Source: Dyadobacter alkalitolerans DSM 23607
GTDB taxonomy: Bacteria > Bacteroidota > Bacteroidia > Cytophagales > Spirosomataceae
NCBI RefSeq assembly: GCF_000428845.1
Contig: NZ_AUAS01000002.1
Location: 62,001 to 126,000, forward strand
DNA length: 64,000 nucleotides
Direction of reading: 5' to 3'
The notes beneath the pieces were generated by a model. The model had not been told where the DNA came from and did not search any database. It saw nothing but the letters and a program-made list of their open reading frames with translations. How positions within the stretch are numbered: the first letter of the stretch is position 1; every line of letters begins with the position of its first letter. This document shows positions 29,684 to 38,544 of this stretch, piece after piece. Position numbers and translations under genes: made by a program.

Positions 29684-30790
29684 ATGGATTACCGCCATCA
29701 TACGGTTGAAGACTTCGCCACAGATGAAATGTTCCGGAAATGGGTGGTATCCCCTACTCCGGAAATCAGTTCATTCTGGCTGAAATGGGTCGCTGAAAAT
29801 CCCGATAAAGCCGCAGAAATCGGCATGGCGAGAGAACTTGCGCTGACCGTATCCGACATGCATCAGGATAACCTAAGCGATGAAAGGCTGCAACATGAAA
29901 TCGGAGAAATTTCCAGATTGGCCGAGCTTCAAAAACATACACAGAAGCGCAGCAGCATTTATCACTTACTCGCACAACCACTCTGGCGTGTCGCGGCCAT
30001 TTTTGTGTTCGTATCGGCAGTGGGTCTGTGGTTTTATAAAACGGATAATCGCCCGGATGCTCCTGTCCTGGTAAGCTCGAAAAGCAGCGCGGTTGACTCT
30101 ATTATCGTGCAAAAAAATGCCACTGCAACGGAAATGACGGTTTTTCTGAGCGATAACAGCGTGGCAACATTGTCACCGGGAAGCACGATAAGTTACCCTG
30201 CTACATTTGCACACGGAGAAAGAAAAGTCGTTTTAACCGGCGAAGCATTCTTTGATGTGGCTAAAAATCCTGATCGTCCATTTTTAGTTTATACCAATGA
30301 AACCGTGACGAAAGTGCTGGGAACGAGCTTTCGGGTAAAGGCTTTGGATCAGGAAAGTACTGTGATGGTGCTCGTCAAGACCGGCCGGGTGTCTGTTTAC
30401 CCAAAAACAGATTACGAAACGCTGCAAAGAAAGCCGGATAAGAAGGTTTCAATGATTGTGCTCGATCCGAATCAACAGGCCGTGTTCAACCGGAAAGATA
30501 ATAAGCTGCTAAAAGGAATGGTGATCAACCGGCAGCTCCTATCCGATCTGTCGGTTCAGAAGGAACTGATTTTCGATGATAAGCCTGTGTCCCAGGTCTT
30601 TAAAGCTTTGCAGGAAATGTATGGGATTGTGATTGATTATGACCAGCATATGCTCGCGAATTGCAGTATCAGTGCTCAGTTTAATGATGAAAACCTTAAA
30701 CAAAGACTCAGTGCGATTTGCCAGGCGATTGACGCTGGTTATGAAATGGTGAACGGCAAAGTTGTCATCACCAGCAAAGGGTGCAACTAA
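29684..30790 (+). CDS. FecR-type anti-sigma factor
   Basis: The 368-residue protein has a cytosolic N-terminus (about 1-95) for sigma binding, one membrane helix (101-118, WRVAAIFVFVSAVGLWFY), a periplasmic FecR domain (LSDNSVATLSPGSTISYPAT, VLTGEAFFDVAKNPDRPF, TKVLGTSFRVKA), and a C-terminal DUF4974 region ending LSAICQAIDAGYEMVNGKVV. It should hold the upstream sigma factor until the STN domain of the downstream SusC signals that substrate is present. Confidence 0.93.
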   Translation: MDYRHHTVEDFATDEMFRKWVVSPTPEISSFWLKWVAENPDKAAEIGMARELALTVSDMHQDNLSDERLQHEIGEISRLAELQKHTQKRSSIYHLLAQPLWRVAAIFVFVSAVGLWFYKTDNRPDAPVLVSSKSSAVDSIIVQKNATATEMTVFLSDNSVATLSPGSTISYPATFAHGERKVVLTGEAFFDVAKNPDRPFLVYTNETVTKVLGTSFRVKALDQESTVMVLVKTGRVSVYPKTDYETLQRKPDKKVSMIVLDPNQQAVFNRKDNKLLKGMVINRQLLSDLSVQKELIFDDKPVSQVFKALQEMYGIVIDYDQHMLANCSISAQFNDENLKQRLSAICQAIDAGYEMVNGKVVITSKGCN

Positions 30791-30803
30791 ACAAACATTG
30801 CTA

Positions 30804-30822
30804 ATGCCATAGCCTATGGCAT
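30804..30822. repeat. 9-bp palindrome between fecR-like and susC-like genes
   Basis: ATGCCATAGCCTATGGCAT has 9-nt complementary arms around a single base, 13 bp after the FecR-type stop and 61 bp before the SusC start. It could be an operator or a weak attenuating hairpin. Confidence 0.4.
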
Positions 30823-30883
30823 CACGCGCCTTCAGTGAATTTTTAGTGCTAATCTTTCAAGTACCAAACTAACCATTACACGT

Positions 30884-33800
30884 ATGAAAAAACATCGACT
30901 CTTGTCCAGGCTGATTTGCAGCACGATGCGAATGTCACTTTATCAATTATTAATTGCCTTTATCTTCGCACACCTTTCGCTAGCAAGCGCTGTGGGCGCG
31001 CAGGATATGCTGAACCAGAAAGTCACGATCCAGGTGAATAACCAGGAAATTAAGACGGTGCTCAACAAGCTGAATAAGCTGACGCAGGTCCGGTTCACTT
31101 ACAATTCCGCGCTGATCCGCTCGCAGCAGAAGGTTTCTATCAATGCGGTGGATAAACCGCTGGCGGACGTACTCGACCAGCTTTTCAGACCCATTAACAT
31201 TGCTTATAAGATTGAGGGTAAGCAGATTGTCCTCACCAAAAGCAACGCTGAGCCCAGTAGCCGCGTTCCCGGCAACACCGACAATCGCACTTCCGTGGAC
31301 CGGACCATTACGGGAAAAGTGTCCGACGAGAAAGGCCAGCCACTGCCCGGAGTTAGCATTGTGGTGAAGTCTACAAAAGTAGGAACAGCCACCAATGCGG
31401 AAGGGACTTATTCATTAAGCGTTCCCGATGCGGGTGGCGTGCTAATATTCTCATACGTGGGTTATGCGCCTGAGGAAGTGACCATTGGCAGCCAAAGCAC
31501 TTACGATTTGTCAATGAAGCCAGACGAACGCAATCTGGAAATGGTTGTGGTGACGGCATTAGGCATTAAGAGAGATGCGAAAAAGCTCGGTTACTCCACG
31601 GCAACCATTAATACAGAGGAACTTACGACAAACCGCACAACGAATCTCGGTAACAGCTTGCAGGGAAAAGTAGCAGGATTAAATGTTACGCCGCCAGCAA
31701 GCGGACCGGGCGGCTCGACCAAAATCCGTATCCGTGGTCAGTCGTCTTTTGGCGGAAATAACTCGCCGCTGATCATTGTAAACGGCATTCCCATTAACAA
31801 TAGCAGCGTTTCTGCGGGCGGGTCCAATGGAAACGGAACGGGTAACCCCACCGGCGGCTCGTCCGACGGAGGCGACGGTTTGCAAAGCATTAACCAGGAC
31901 GATATTGAATCCATGACCGTTTTGAAAGGTGCTGCCGCTGCCGCACTTTACGGATTCCGCGCAAAGGACGGAGCCATCATTATCACCACCAAAAGCGGAA
32001 GCAAAACAACCGGCATCGGTGTGGAGATCAACTCCAATTTCCAGGCGCAGGAGGCTTTGGATTACACCGATTTTCAATATGAATACGGGCAGGGAGAATT
32101 TGGAAAACGCCCTACCTCAACCGCGGAGGCACAAAGTTCAGGTGTTTTTGCTTTTGGAGAGCGGATGGACGGTGCTATGACCCCTCAGTTTGACGGCACC
32201 TCCAAACCATATTCCGCTAACAAAGATCGTATCAAAAACTTTTATCGCACCGGAACAAGCTTTACGAACTCCGTGGCACTTTCGGGTGGAAATGAAAAGG
32301 GCAATTTCAGGTTGTCGTTTGCCAACACGGACGCAGATGCCATCATGCCTAATTCTGATTACCATAAGAAAATTTTCAACCTGGGTTTGAACTACAAATT
32401 CTCGGACAAGCTTTCGGCGCAACTGAATGCTAACTATTCGAATGAGCATAACAAGAACCCGCCTCAGATCGGGATCCAGGATATGAATGCGAATACGACC
32501 ATTTACACGCTGGCGACAAGCATTGACACAGAATGGCTCAAAAACCGCAAAGACGCGAATGGCAACGAAATGCCTTTGGCAAGATTTACAAATCGGAATA
32601 ACCCTTACTGGGTTGCTCTCGACCGCTTCGAGAATGTCCGCCGCGACCGCATTTTCGGAAACACATCGGTTCGCTATGATTTCACCGACTGGCTTTTTGT
32701 ACAAGGCCGCATCGGGCAGGATTACTTCACAAGACCATATAATTACAACCGTCCTACAGGAACGAGGTCGATTGGCGCTGTTGCGACGGGCTTTAATGGT
32801 TACTACTATCAGGACGTGGCTACATTCCGCGAGCGTAACCTGGATGTGCTGATCGGCGCAAACCGGACGTTTGGCGACTTTGGCATTGATATCACTTTGG
32901 GAGGAAACCAAATGCAGCAGATCAGCGACAATGTGTCTACTGCCGTAACCAATTTCTATGTGCGCGACCTGTATACAATTGCCAATGGTCAGGTAAAAAA
33001 TCCTAATTACAGTTATAGTAAGAAGAAGGTTAATTCGGTTTACGGAGCGGCTGAATTCTCTTACAAAGGCTTTCTGTTCGTGAATGTAACAGGCCGTAAT
33101 GACTGGTTCTCCACATTGAATCCTGCATCAAACAGCTATTTGTATCCTTCTGTGAGTGCGAGCTTTGTATTCAGCCAGGCTTTTGCTAATGCACCTAACT
33201 GGCTGACATACGGTAAATTAAGGGGCGCATATGCGGAAGTTGGAGGTGATACGGATCCCTATTCCGATAATTTATATTACGGAATCAATGCAAACCCGTT
33301 CAATGGAACTGCACTGGGAAATCTGCCGTCGACCATTGCGCCTAATGCTAATCTGCGACCATTAAAAGTGAAGGAAACGGAAGTTGGTCTTGAAATGAAA
33401 ACATTTGACAGCCGCCTGAATCTGGACGTTTCTTTCTACCGGAAAAACACGGTTGACGAAATTCTGAATGTGGACATTTCCAATACATCGGGTTTCAGTC
33501 AGACAAAGGTGAATGTGGGTAAATTAAGAAATCAGGGCGTTGAATTCCTCCTGACCTTTGTGCCGGTAAGAACGGAAGGCGTAACCTGGGAAACGAGCTT
33601 TAACGGAAGTTATAACATCAGCAAAGTAATTGAGCTGGCAGCGCGTCAGCCACGGTTTGATGTAGGAACGGGTGAATTTTTCGGGATCGTTTCCCATGAA
33701 GTGGGCAAACCCCTCGCCTCGTTGCGCGGATTCGACTACAAACGCGATGGGGAAGGCCGCATTGTCACTTCTGGTGGATTGCCGCAGCAAGGCAGCCTGA

Positions 33801-34342
33801 CCACTTTCGGAAGCGCGATCCCTACCTGGGTGGGCGCGTGGGTGAACACGATCAATGTGAAAGGCATCCGGATCGGCACGCAGATTGATTTCAAAGCGGG
33901 GAATAAAATCCTTTCCAACTCCAACCTGAACTTCCTGCGCGAAGGCATTTCCAAGCCCTCTCTTGTGGGTCGTGAAGGCGGTGTTTTGCTCGAAGGCGTT
34001 ACGCCGGAAGGAAATCCAAATACACAACGGGTTGAAGCACAGCAATTTTACACCGCTTACCGCAGCACCAACATTGCGACACCATTTGTCTACAACGGCG
34101 CTTTCGTAAGATGGAGGACCATTTCGCTGGGTTACGATCTCTCGCGCTTCTTGAAGGAAAAGACATTTATCAAAGGTCTTAGCATTTCTGCCATGTGCAA
34201 CAATGTGTTTTTGCTCAAAAAATACATTGACAACCTGGATCCCGAAGCACAAGTGTCCGCGTCCGATAACCTGCAAGGCATCGAAACGCACACCCTTCCA
34301 ACCACAAGAAGCTACGGCCTAAACTTAAATATCAAGCTGTAA
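30884..34342 (+). CDS. SusC/RagA TonB-linked transporter with N-terminal STN domain
   Basis: The 1152-residue product has a signal peptide to about residue 39 (SAVGAQ), an STN domain (about 45-118: KVTIQVNNQEIKTVLNKL, DKPLADVLDQLF), a carboxypeptidase-regulatory-like domain (about 140-215), a TonB-box-like MVVVTALGIK, a plug with LQGKVAGLNVTPPASGPGG and DDIESMTVLKGAAAAALYG, and a barrel ending TRSYGLNLNIKL. The plug carries a Gly/Ser/Asn-rich insert (GGSNGNGTGNPTGGSSDGG). The STN domain fits control through the preceding FecR and sigma factor. It should import a carbohydrate with the following SusD. Confidence 0.95.
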   Translation: MKKHRLLSRLICSTMRMSLYQLLIAFIFAHLSLASAVGAQDMLNQKVTIQVNNQEIKTVLNKLNKLTQVRFTYNSALIRSQQKVSINAVDKPLADVLDQLFRPINIAYKIEGKQIVLTKSNAEPSSRVPGNTDNRTSVDRTITGKVSDEKGQPLPGVSIVVKSTKVGTATNAEGTYSLSVPDAGGVLIFSYVGYAPEEVTIGSQSTYDLSMKPDERNLEMVVVTALGIKRDAKKLGYSTATINTEELTTNRTTNLGNSLQGKVAGLNVTPPASGPGGSTKIRIRGQSSFGGNNSPLIIVNGIPINNSSVSAGGSNGNGTGNPTGGSSDGGDGLQSINQDDIESMTVLKGAAAAALYGFRAKDGAIIITTKSGSKTTGIGVEINSNFQAQEALDYTDFQYEYGQGEFGKRPTSTAEAQSSGVFAFGERMDGAMTPQFDGTSKPYSANKDRIKNFYRTGTSFTNSVALSGGNEKGNFRLSFANTDADAIMPNSDYHKKIFNLGLNYKFSDKLSAQLNANYSNEHNKNPPQIGIQDMNANTTIYTLATSIDTEWLKNRKDANGNEMPLARFTNRNNPYWVALDRFENVRRDRIFGNTSVRYDFTDWLFVQGRIGQDYFTRPYNYNRPTGTRSIGAVATGFNGYYYQDVATFRERNLDVLIGANRTFGDFGIDITLGGNQMQQISDNVSTAVTNFYVRDLYTIANGQVKNPNYSYSKKKVNSVYGAAEFSYKGFLFVNVTGRNDWFSTLNPASNSYLYPSVSASFVFSQAFANAPNWLTYGKLRGAYAEVGGDTDPYSDNLYYGINANPFNGTALGNLPSTIAPNANLRPLKVKETEVGLEMKTFDSRLNLDVSFYRKNTVDEILNVDISNTSGFSQTKVNVGKLRNQGVEFLLTFVPVRTEGVTWETSFNGSYNISKVIELAARQPRFDVGTGEFFGIVSHEVGKPLASLRGFDYKRDGEGRIVTSGGLPQQGSLTTFGSAIPTWVGAWVNTINVKGIRIGTQIDFKAGNKILSNSNLNFLREGISKPSLVGREGGVLLEGVTPEGNPNTQRVEAQQFYTAYRSTNIATPFVYNGAFVRWRTISLGYDLSRFLKEKTFIKGLSISAMCNNVFLLKKYIDNLDPEAQVSASDNLQGIETHTLPTTRSYGLNLNIKL

Positions 34343-34373
34343 ATGAATCACTCACCCAAAAGCGACCAGAAAT

Positions 34374-34424
34374 TCATTCAGTCATTCACTCATTCATCAC
34401 AGCGGCAACCGCTCATTCAGTCAT
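34374..34424. repeat. CATTC-rich spacer with a direct repeat and small hairpin
   Basis: CATTCAGTCATT occurs at 34374-34385 and 34413-34424. Between them are further TCATTC units and a small hairpin AGCGG-CAA-CCGCT (34400-34412). The stretch fills most of the 86-bp gap between the SusC and SusD genes. Confidence 0.55.
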
Positions 34425-34428
34425 TAAT

Positions 34429-35961
34429 ATGAACAGAATACTAACATATCTCACAGTCGTCGCCGTCCTTGCTACTGCAAGCGCTTGCGATAAGGGGTTC
34501 GAAGAGGTTAATAAAAACCCCGTTCAGGCTACCAGCATCGATCCCGCCTATCTGTTTTCAAATGCACAATTCGGCTCAGCTATTGCTACGCAGAATTACC
34601 AGCTGCAAATCGTGCAGCAGATCAACACGCCGTACACCGGTGTGCTGGAAGGCGGCAATCACAATGCGGTTTCGGATCCTAATTCCAATGCAAATTTCAA
34701 TTCGCTGTATTTGCAAAATGGCCCCGTGAACTTACTGACGACGGTTATTACGCAAACCAGGGACAATCCTGCGCGGAGCAACCTCTATAACATGGCGCGG
34801 ATCTGGAAATCCTACGTGTTCATGGTTCTGGTGGATACTTACGGCGATGTGCCTTATTTTGAGGCTGGTAAGGGGTTTCTGGAAGGCATTAATCTACCAA
34901 AATACGATGACCAGAAGCTCATTTACGATGACATTTTGAAAGAATTGGAAGAAGGCACAAAAGGCCTGGACGCTGCCAAAGCCGTGGAACCGGGTGATCT
35001 TTTTTATAAAGGAAACATTGCACAATGGAAAAAGCTGGGCAACTCCTTATTGCTGCGGGCAGGCATGCGGTTTTCAAAAGTGGATGCCGCTAAGGCAAAA
35101 ACGATCGTTGCCAAAGCGGTGGACCCGGCAAACGGCGGCTTGATGAGCTCCAATGCCGATAATGCTTTCATCGCATTTAACAGCACATTCAATCATCCGC
35201 TAGCCAATTATTTTCAGGGAACTGAGCGCGGCAATGTTTATCTGGGCAAGGCATTTGTGGATGCCCTGAAAGCTACAAATGATCCGCGGCTAAGGGTGAT
35301 TTCCGTTAAATACGAAACGCCCGGAAACCCGATCGCTACGGCCGGAGCAGAGGATACGACGCCTGCAAGCCAGGAAGGAATGCCCTATGGTTACAATGAA
35401 TCGACCATTGCTAATGCGCCTGGTTTTCCTGGCAAAATCGGCTCTGCATTCAAATACTCGCAGATCAACCGCAAAACTCTGGGCAAAATTGATGCGCCGG
35501 AGTTCTTTATCACCTATTCGCAAACGGCGTTGCTGCAAGCCGAGGCGGTTCAGCGCGGATGGGCTACGGGCAATGTGAAGGAGCTTTACGAAGCCGGTGT
35601 AAAGGCCCATATGGCACAAATGGCCACTTATGATGCTGCCGCCACGATCAGCGCCGCCAATCAGGACGCTTACCTTGCCGCCCAACCCTTTTCAGCTGCC
35701 AAAGCTTTGGAACAAATCAATACCCAATATTGGATTTCCTCATTCCTGAACGGCTCCGAAGCATGGGCAAACTTCCGCAGGAGCGGCTTCCCAGTGCTGC
35801 CGGTCAACACGTATCCGGGTAAGGACCCTTCTGTGAAAGATTTTATCCGCAGGCTTGTATATCCGGTTCGGGAGAGATCCGTGAATGAGGCCAATTATAA
35901 GGAAGCCGTAGCACGGATGGGCCCTGACGAGCTGGGAACGCCTGTTTTTTGGGATAAATAA
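34429..35961 (+). CDS. SusD/RagB family lipoprotein
   Basis: The 510-residue product has a lipoprotein signal with Cys20 (VAVLATASAC) and the SusD pattern: NKNPVQATSIDPAYLFSNA, YVFMVLVDTYGDVPYFEA, WKKLGNSLLLRAGMRFSK, and the C-terminal YWISSFLNGSEAWANFRRSG. It is the surface-exposed binding partner of the preceding STN-SusC and a paralogue of the SusD at 23357. Both are of the SusD-like_2 type. RraA-like and dehydratase genes follow on the same strand. Confidence 0.93.
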   Translation: MNRILTYLTVVAVLATASACDKGFEEVNKNPVQATSIDPAYLFSNAQFGSAIATQNYQLQIVQQINTPYTGVLEGGNHNAVSDPNSNANFNSLYLQNGPVNLLTTVITQTRDNPARSNLYNMARIWKSYVFMVLVDTYGDVPYFEAGKGFLEGINLPKYDDQKLIYDDILKELEEGTKGLDAAKAVEPGDLFYKGNIAQWKKLGNSLLLRAGMRFSKVDAAKAKTIVAKAVDPANGGLMSSNADNAFIAFNSTFNHPLANYFQGTERGNVYLGKAFVDALKATNDPRLRVISVKYETPGNPIATAGAEDTTPASQEGMPYGYNESTIANAPGFPGKIGSAFKYSQINRKTLGKIDAPEFFITYSQTALLQAEAVQRGWATGNVKELYEAGVKAHMAQMATYDAAATISAANQDAYLAAQPFSAAKALEQINTQYWISSFLNGSEAWANFRRSGFPVLPVNTYPGKDPSVKDFIRRLVYPVRERSVNEANYKEAVARMGPDELGTPVFWDK

Positions 35962-36004
35962 AATCGATGCTCATATTCTTAGTTAAACCAACCCTTAGTG
36001 ACTT

Positions 36005-36937
36005 ATGCTTAAACAAAATCTGTTAACAGGAGCGCTTCTCCTCCTGGCACTGGCCTCGCAGGCGCAGTCCATTTCACCCACGCCGGATCAGATCAAGGCC
36101 TACACGTCGGCGTGGAAGGGCGAGCGCTCACCGGACGGCCGCCCGAAAGTGTCAAACGCGATCCTGGCGCGATTGAAAAACATTTCCATGGAAGAAGCCT
36201 GGGGTGTTTTGAGAAACAAAGGTTATCACAATCAGTTCGAAGGCGAATGGCAGCTCATATACCCCGACAGCGCCATGACCGGCCGCGTAGTAACCGCCCA
36301 GTATGTGCCCTCCCGGCCTGATTTGGAGGCTTTGGTAAAAGAAACCGGAAAAAAAGAAGGACGCGTACAAACCGGCGGGACCAATTCCTGGCCTATTGAT
36401 GTGCTTAAAGATGGCGACGTTTATGTAGCCGACGGTTATGGGAAAATCGCAGATGGAACATTGATCGGTGATAATTTGGGAAACTCCATTTATGCTAAAT
36501 CCAAGCGCGGTGTCATATTCTATGGCTCCGTGCGCGATGTGGAGGGATTGAGTGAGATTAAAGGTTTCAATGCCTGGATGAAGGGCCAGGACCCGTCTTA
36601 CATTCAGCAAATGATGCTTACTAACATTAATACGCCCATCCGCATCGGTCGTGCTATTGTACTGCCCGGTGATGTGGTTTTAGCTAAAAAATATGGGACG
36701 ATCTTCATTCCTGCCCACCTGGCGGAAGAGCTCGTGCTTACTTCGGAAGTAACTGCGCTGCGGGATGAATTCGGGCATTTAAGGCTCAAAGAAGGAAAAT
36801 ATACGCCTGGTGAAATCGATACGAAATGGTCTGCTGCGATCCAGAAGGACTTTTTAAACTGGGTGAACAACTATCCGGGCAAGCTTCCTATGACCAAGAA
36901 GGAACTGGATGATTATCTTAAAGAAAGGAATTACTAA
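36005..36937 (+). CDS. Secreted RraA-family protein (possible aldolase)
   Basis: The 310-residue product has a signal peptide (LLLLALASQAQS, cleavage near residue 21) and an RraA-like fold: MTGRVVTAQYVPSRPD, DVYVADGYGKIADGTLIGDN, LGNSIYAKSKRGVIFYG and the active-site-type GSVRDVEGL. The Arg-Asp pair binds substrate and metal in 4-hydroxy-4-methyl-2-oxoglutarate aldolases, which share this fold. The upstream Gly-Glu of those enzymes is Gly-Asp here. Its secretion, and its place beside an enolase-superfamily dehydratase and SusC/SusD, suggest a periplasmic step in acid-sugar breakdown. An inhibitory role like E. coli RraA is unlikely for an exported protein. Confidence 0.8.
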   Translation: MLKQNLLTGALLLLALASQAQSISPTPDQIKAYTSAWKGERSPDGRPKVSNAILARLKNISMEEAWGVLRNKGYHNQFEGEWQLIYPDSAMTGRVVTAQYVPSRPDLEALVKETGKKEGRVQTGGTNSWPIDVLKDGDVYVADGYGKIADGTLIGDNLGNSIYAKSKRGVIFYGSVRDVEGLSEIKGFNAWMKGQDPSYIQQMMLTNINTPIRIGRAIVLPGDVVLAKKYGTIFIPAHLAEELVLTSEVTALRDEFGHLRLKEGKYTPGEIDTKWSAAIQKDFLNWVNNYPGKLPMTKKELDDYLKERNY

Positions 36938-36967
36938 TGCAATTTGCTAACTTCAAATCCTACACTA

Positions 36968-38452
36968 ATGAAAAGCATTTTAAAAGACATTATTGCTTCT
37001 AACAAACAAGTTGAACAAGCTGAAAAAGTAGCAACGGCTGCGGAGATCAACAACCCGGTGACCAAGGACAGTCGGCGTAACTTTTTGAGAAAAACAGCCG
37101 TTGGCGGGATCGCGTTGGGCGGCTTTATGTCCATGTCAACAGAAGACACCATTGCGCAGGCCACTTCAAAGGTTAACCGCGCTTCAAAACCATCCGAACT
37201 GAAAATAACAGACCTGCGCTATTGCATTGTACAGAATGTCGGCCGCACGCCCATTATCCGCATTGATACGAACCAGGGCATTTACGGTTTGGGAGAAGTG
37301 CGCGACGGTGCGGACGAACGTTATGCATTGTTTTTGAAAAGCCATTTATTGGGACAAAACCCCTGCAATGTAGAGCAGCTTTTCAAATCGATCAAGCAGT
37401 TTGGTTACCATGGTCGCCAGGCAGGCGGCGTCTGCGGCGTTGAAATGGCGCTCTGGGATCTTTGTGGAAAGGCTTATAATGTGCCCTGCTGGCAGCTTCT
37501 GGGCGGTCGTTACCGGGATAAGGTGCGGCTTTACGCGGATACGCCGGAATCCAATGACCTCAATGAATTCAAAGATAAAATCAAATTCAGGACGCAGGAT
37601 CAGGGCTATACCTGGCTGAAAATGGATGTCTCCATCGGCATGTTGCGGAATAGTGAGAACAGCGTTGTGAATAATAAGGTGTGGGGCGGCGGATTTTCCC
37701 AATGGGCTGGCGATTATCATTCCTATGCCAACACAAAACACCCATTCACAGCGATCCAGATCACGCCGAAAGGCCTGGACGAAATGGCCAGGGTCGTGGA
37801 AGACGTGCGCAGCGTTGTAGGTTATGAAATCCCGCTCTCCACTGACCATTATGGCCATTTTGACCTCAATAACGGCATTCGCCTGGGCAGGGCATTGGAT
37901 AAATACCGCCTAGCCTGGCTGGAAGACATGGTTCCCTGGGAATATACGGACCAGTGGAAGACCATTTCCGACGCACTGGAAACCCCGACATTGACCGGCG
38001 AAGACATTTACCTGAAAGAAGGTTTCAAAGCATTGATCGATAAACGTGCCGTGGACATTGTCCATCCTGATCTGGCATCGTCGGGCGGTTTGCTGGAAAC
38101 CAAGCGCATCGGCGATTATGCAGAGGACAACGGGATCGCGATGGCCATGCACTTTGCCGGAACACCGGTCAGCTTTATGGCTAATGTGCATTGTGCAGCC
38201 GCCACGCAAAATTTCCTGGCCCTCGAACACCATTCGGTAGACGTGCCCTGGTGGGAGAGCCTGGTCAAGACAACTGACGGTCGCAAGCTGATTGACAAAG
38301 GCTATGCACCTGTGCCGCTGGAAGCGCCCGGACTTGGCATTGAGCTGAACGAAGAAGAAGTTAAAAAACACCTGAACCCGAAGGACAAAAGCTTCTTCGC
38401 CCCTACGCCGGACTGGAACGACAAGCGCTCGCACGACCGCTTGTGGAGTTGA
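36968..38452 (+). CDS. Mandelate racemase/muconate lactonizing family enzyme, Tat-type signal
   Basis: I use the ATG at 36968; an in-frame TTG 24 nt upstream is less likely. The 494-residue product has a twin-arginine signal with Arg36-Arg37 in DSRRNFLRKTAVGG. The enolase-superfamily barrel follows: GEVRDGADERY, GVEMALWDLCGKAYNVPCWQ, LLGGRYRDKVRLYAD, a Lys in WLKMDVS, metal ligands around STDHYGH, WLEDMVPW and TGEDIY, and a His in AMHFAGTPVSF. This is closest to the galactonate dehydratase-like branch, but substrate cannot be fixed. It starts 30 bp after the RraA-like gene, so the two are probably cotranscribed. Confidence 0.87.
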   Translation: MKSILKDIIASNKQVEQAEKVATAAEINNPVTKDSRRNFLRKTAVGGIALGGFMSMSTEDTIAQATSKVNRASKPSELKITDLRYCIVQNVGRTPIIRIDTNQGIYGLGEVRDGADERYALFLKSHLLGQNPCNVEQLFKSIKQFGYHGRQAGGVCGVEMALWDLCGKAYNVPCWQLLGGRYRDKVRLYADTPESNDLNEFKDKIKFRTQDQGYTWLKMDVSIGMLRNSENSVVNNKVWGGGFSQWAGDYHSYANTKHPFTAIQITPKGLDEMARVVEDVRSVVGYEIPLSTDHYGHFDLNNGIRLGRALDKYRLAWLEDMVPWEYTDQWKTISDALETPTLTGEDIYLKEGFKALIDKRAVDIVHPDLASSGGLLETKRIGDYAEDNGIAMAMHFAGTPVSFMANVHCAAATQNFLALEHHSVDVPWWESLVKTTDGRKLIDKGYAPVPLEAPGLGIELNEEEVKKHLNPKDKSFFAPTPDWNDKRSHDRLWS

Positions 38453-38459
38453 AAATTTA

Positions 38460-38499
38460 AAAACGGGTTTCCATTCTTAACGGTCTGGGAACCCGTTTT
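38460..38499 (+). terminator. Hairpin terminator after the dehydratase gene
   Basis: AAAACGGGTTTCC (38460-38472) pairs with GGGAACCCGTTTT (38487-38499), one pair being G-T, with a 14-nt loop. It ends the second SusC/SusD locus. Confidence 0.75.
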
Positions 38500-38544
38500 C
38501 AGCATTTATTCGCTATTTTGCGTGCTTCACACTCATTACTGACG

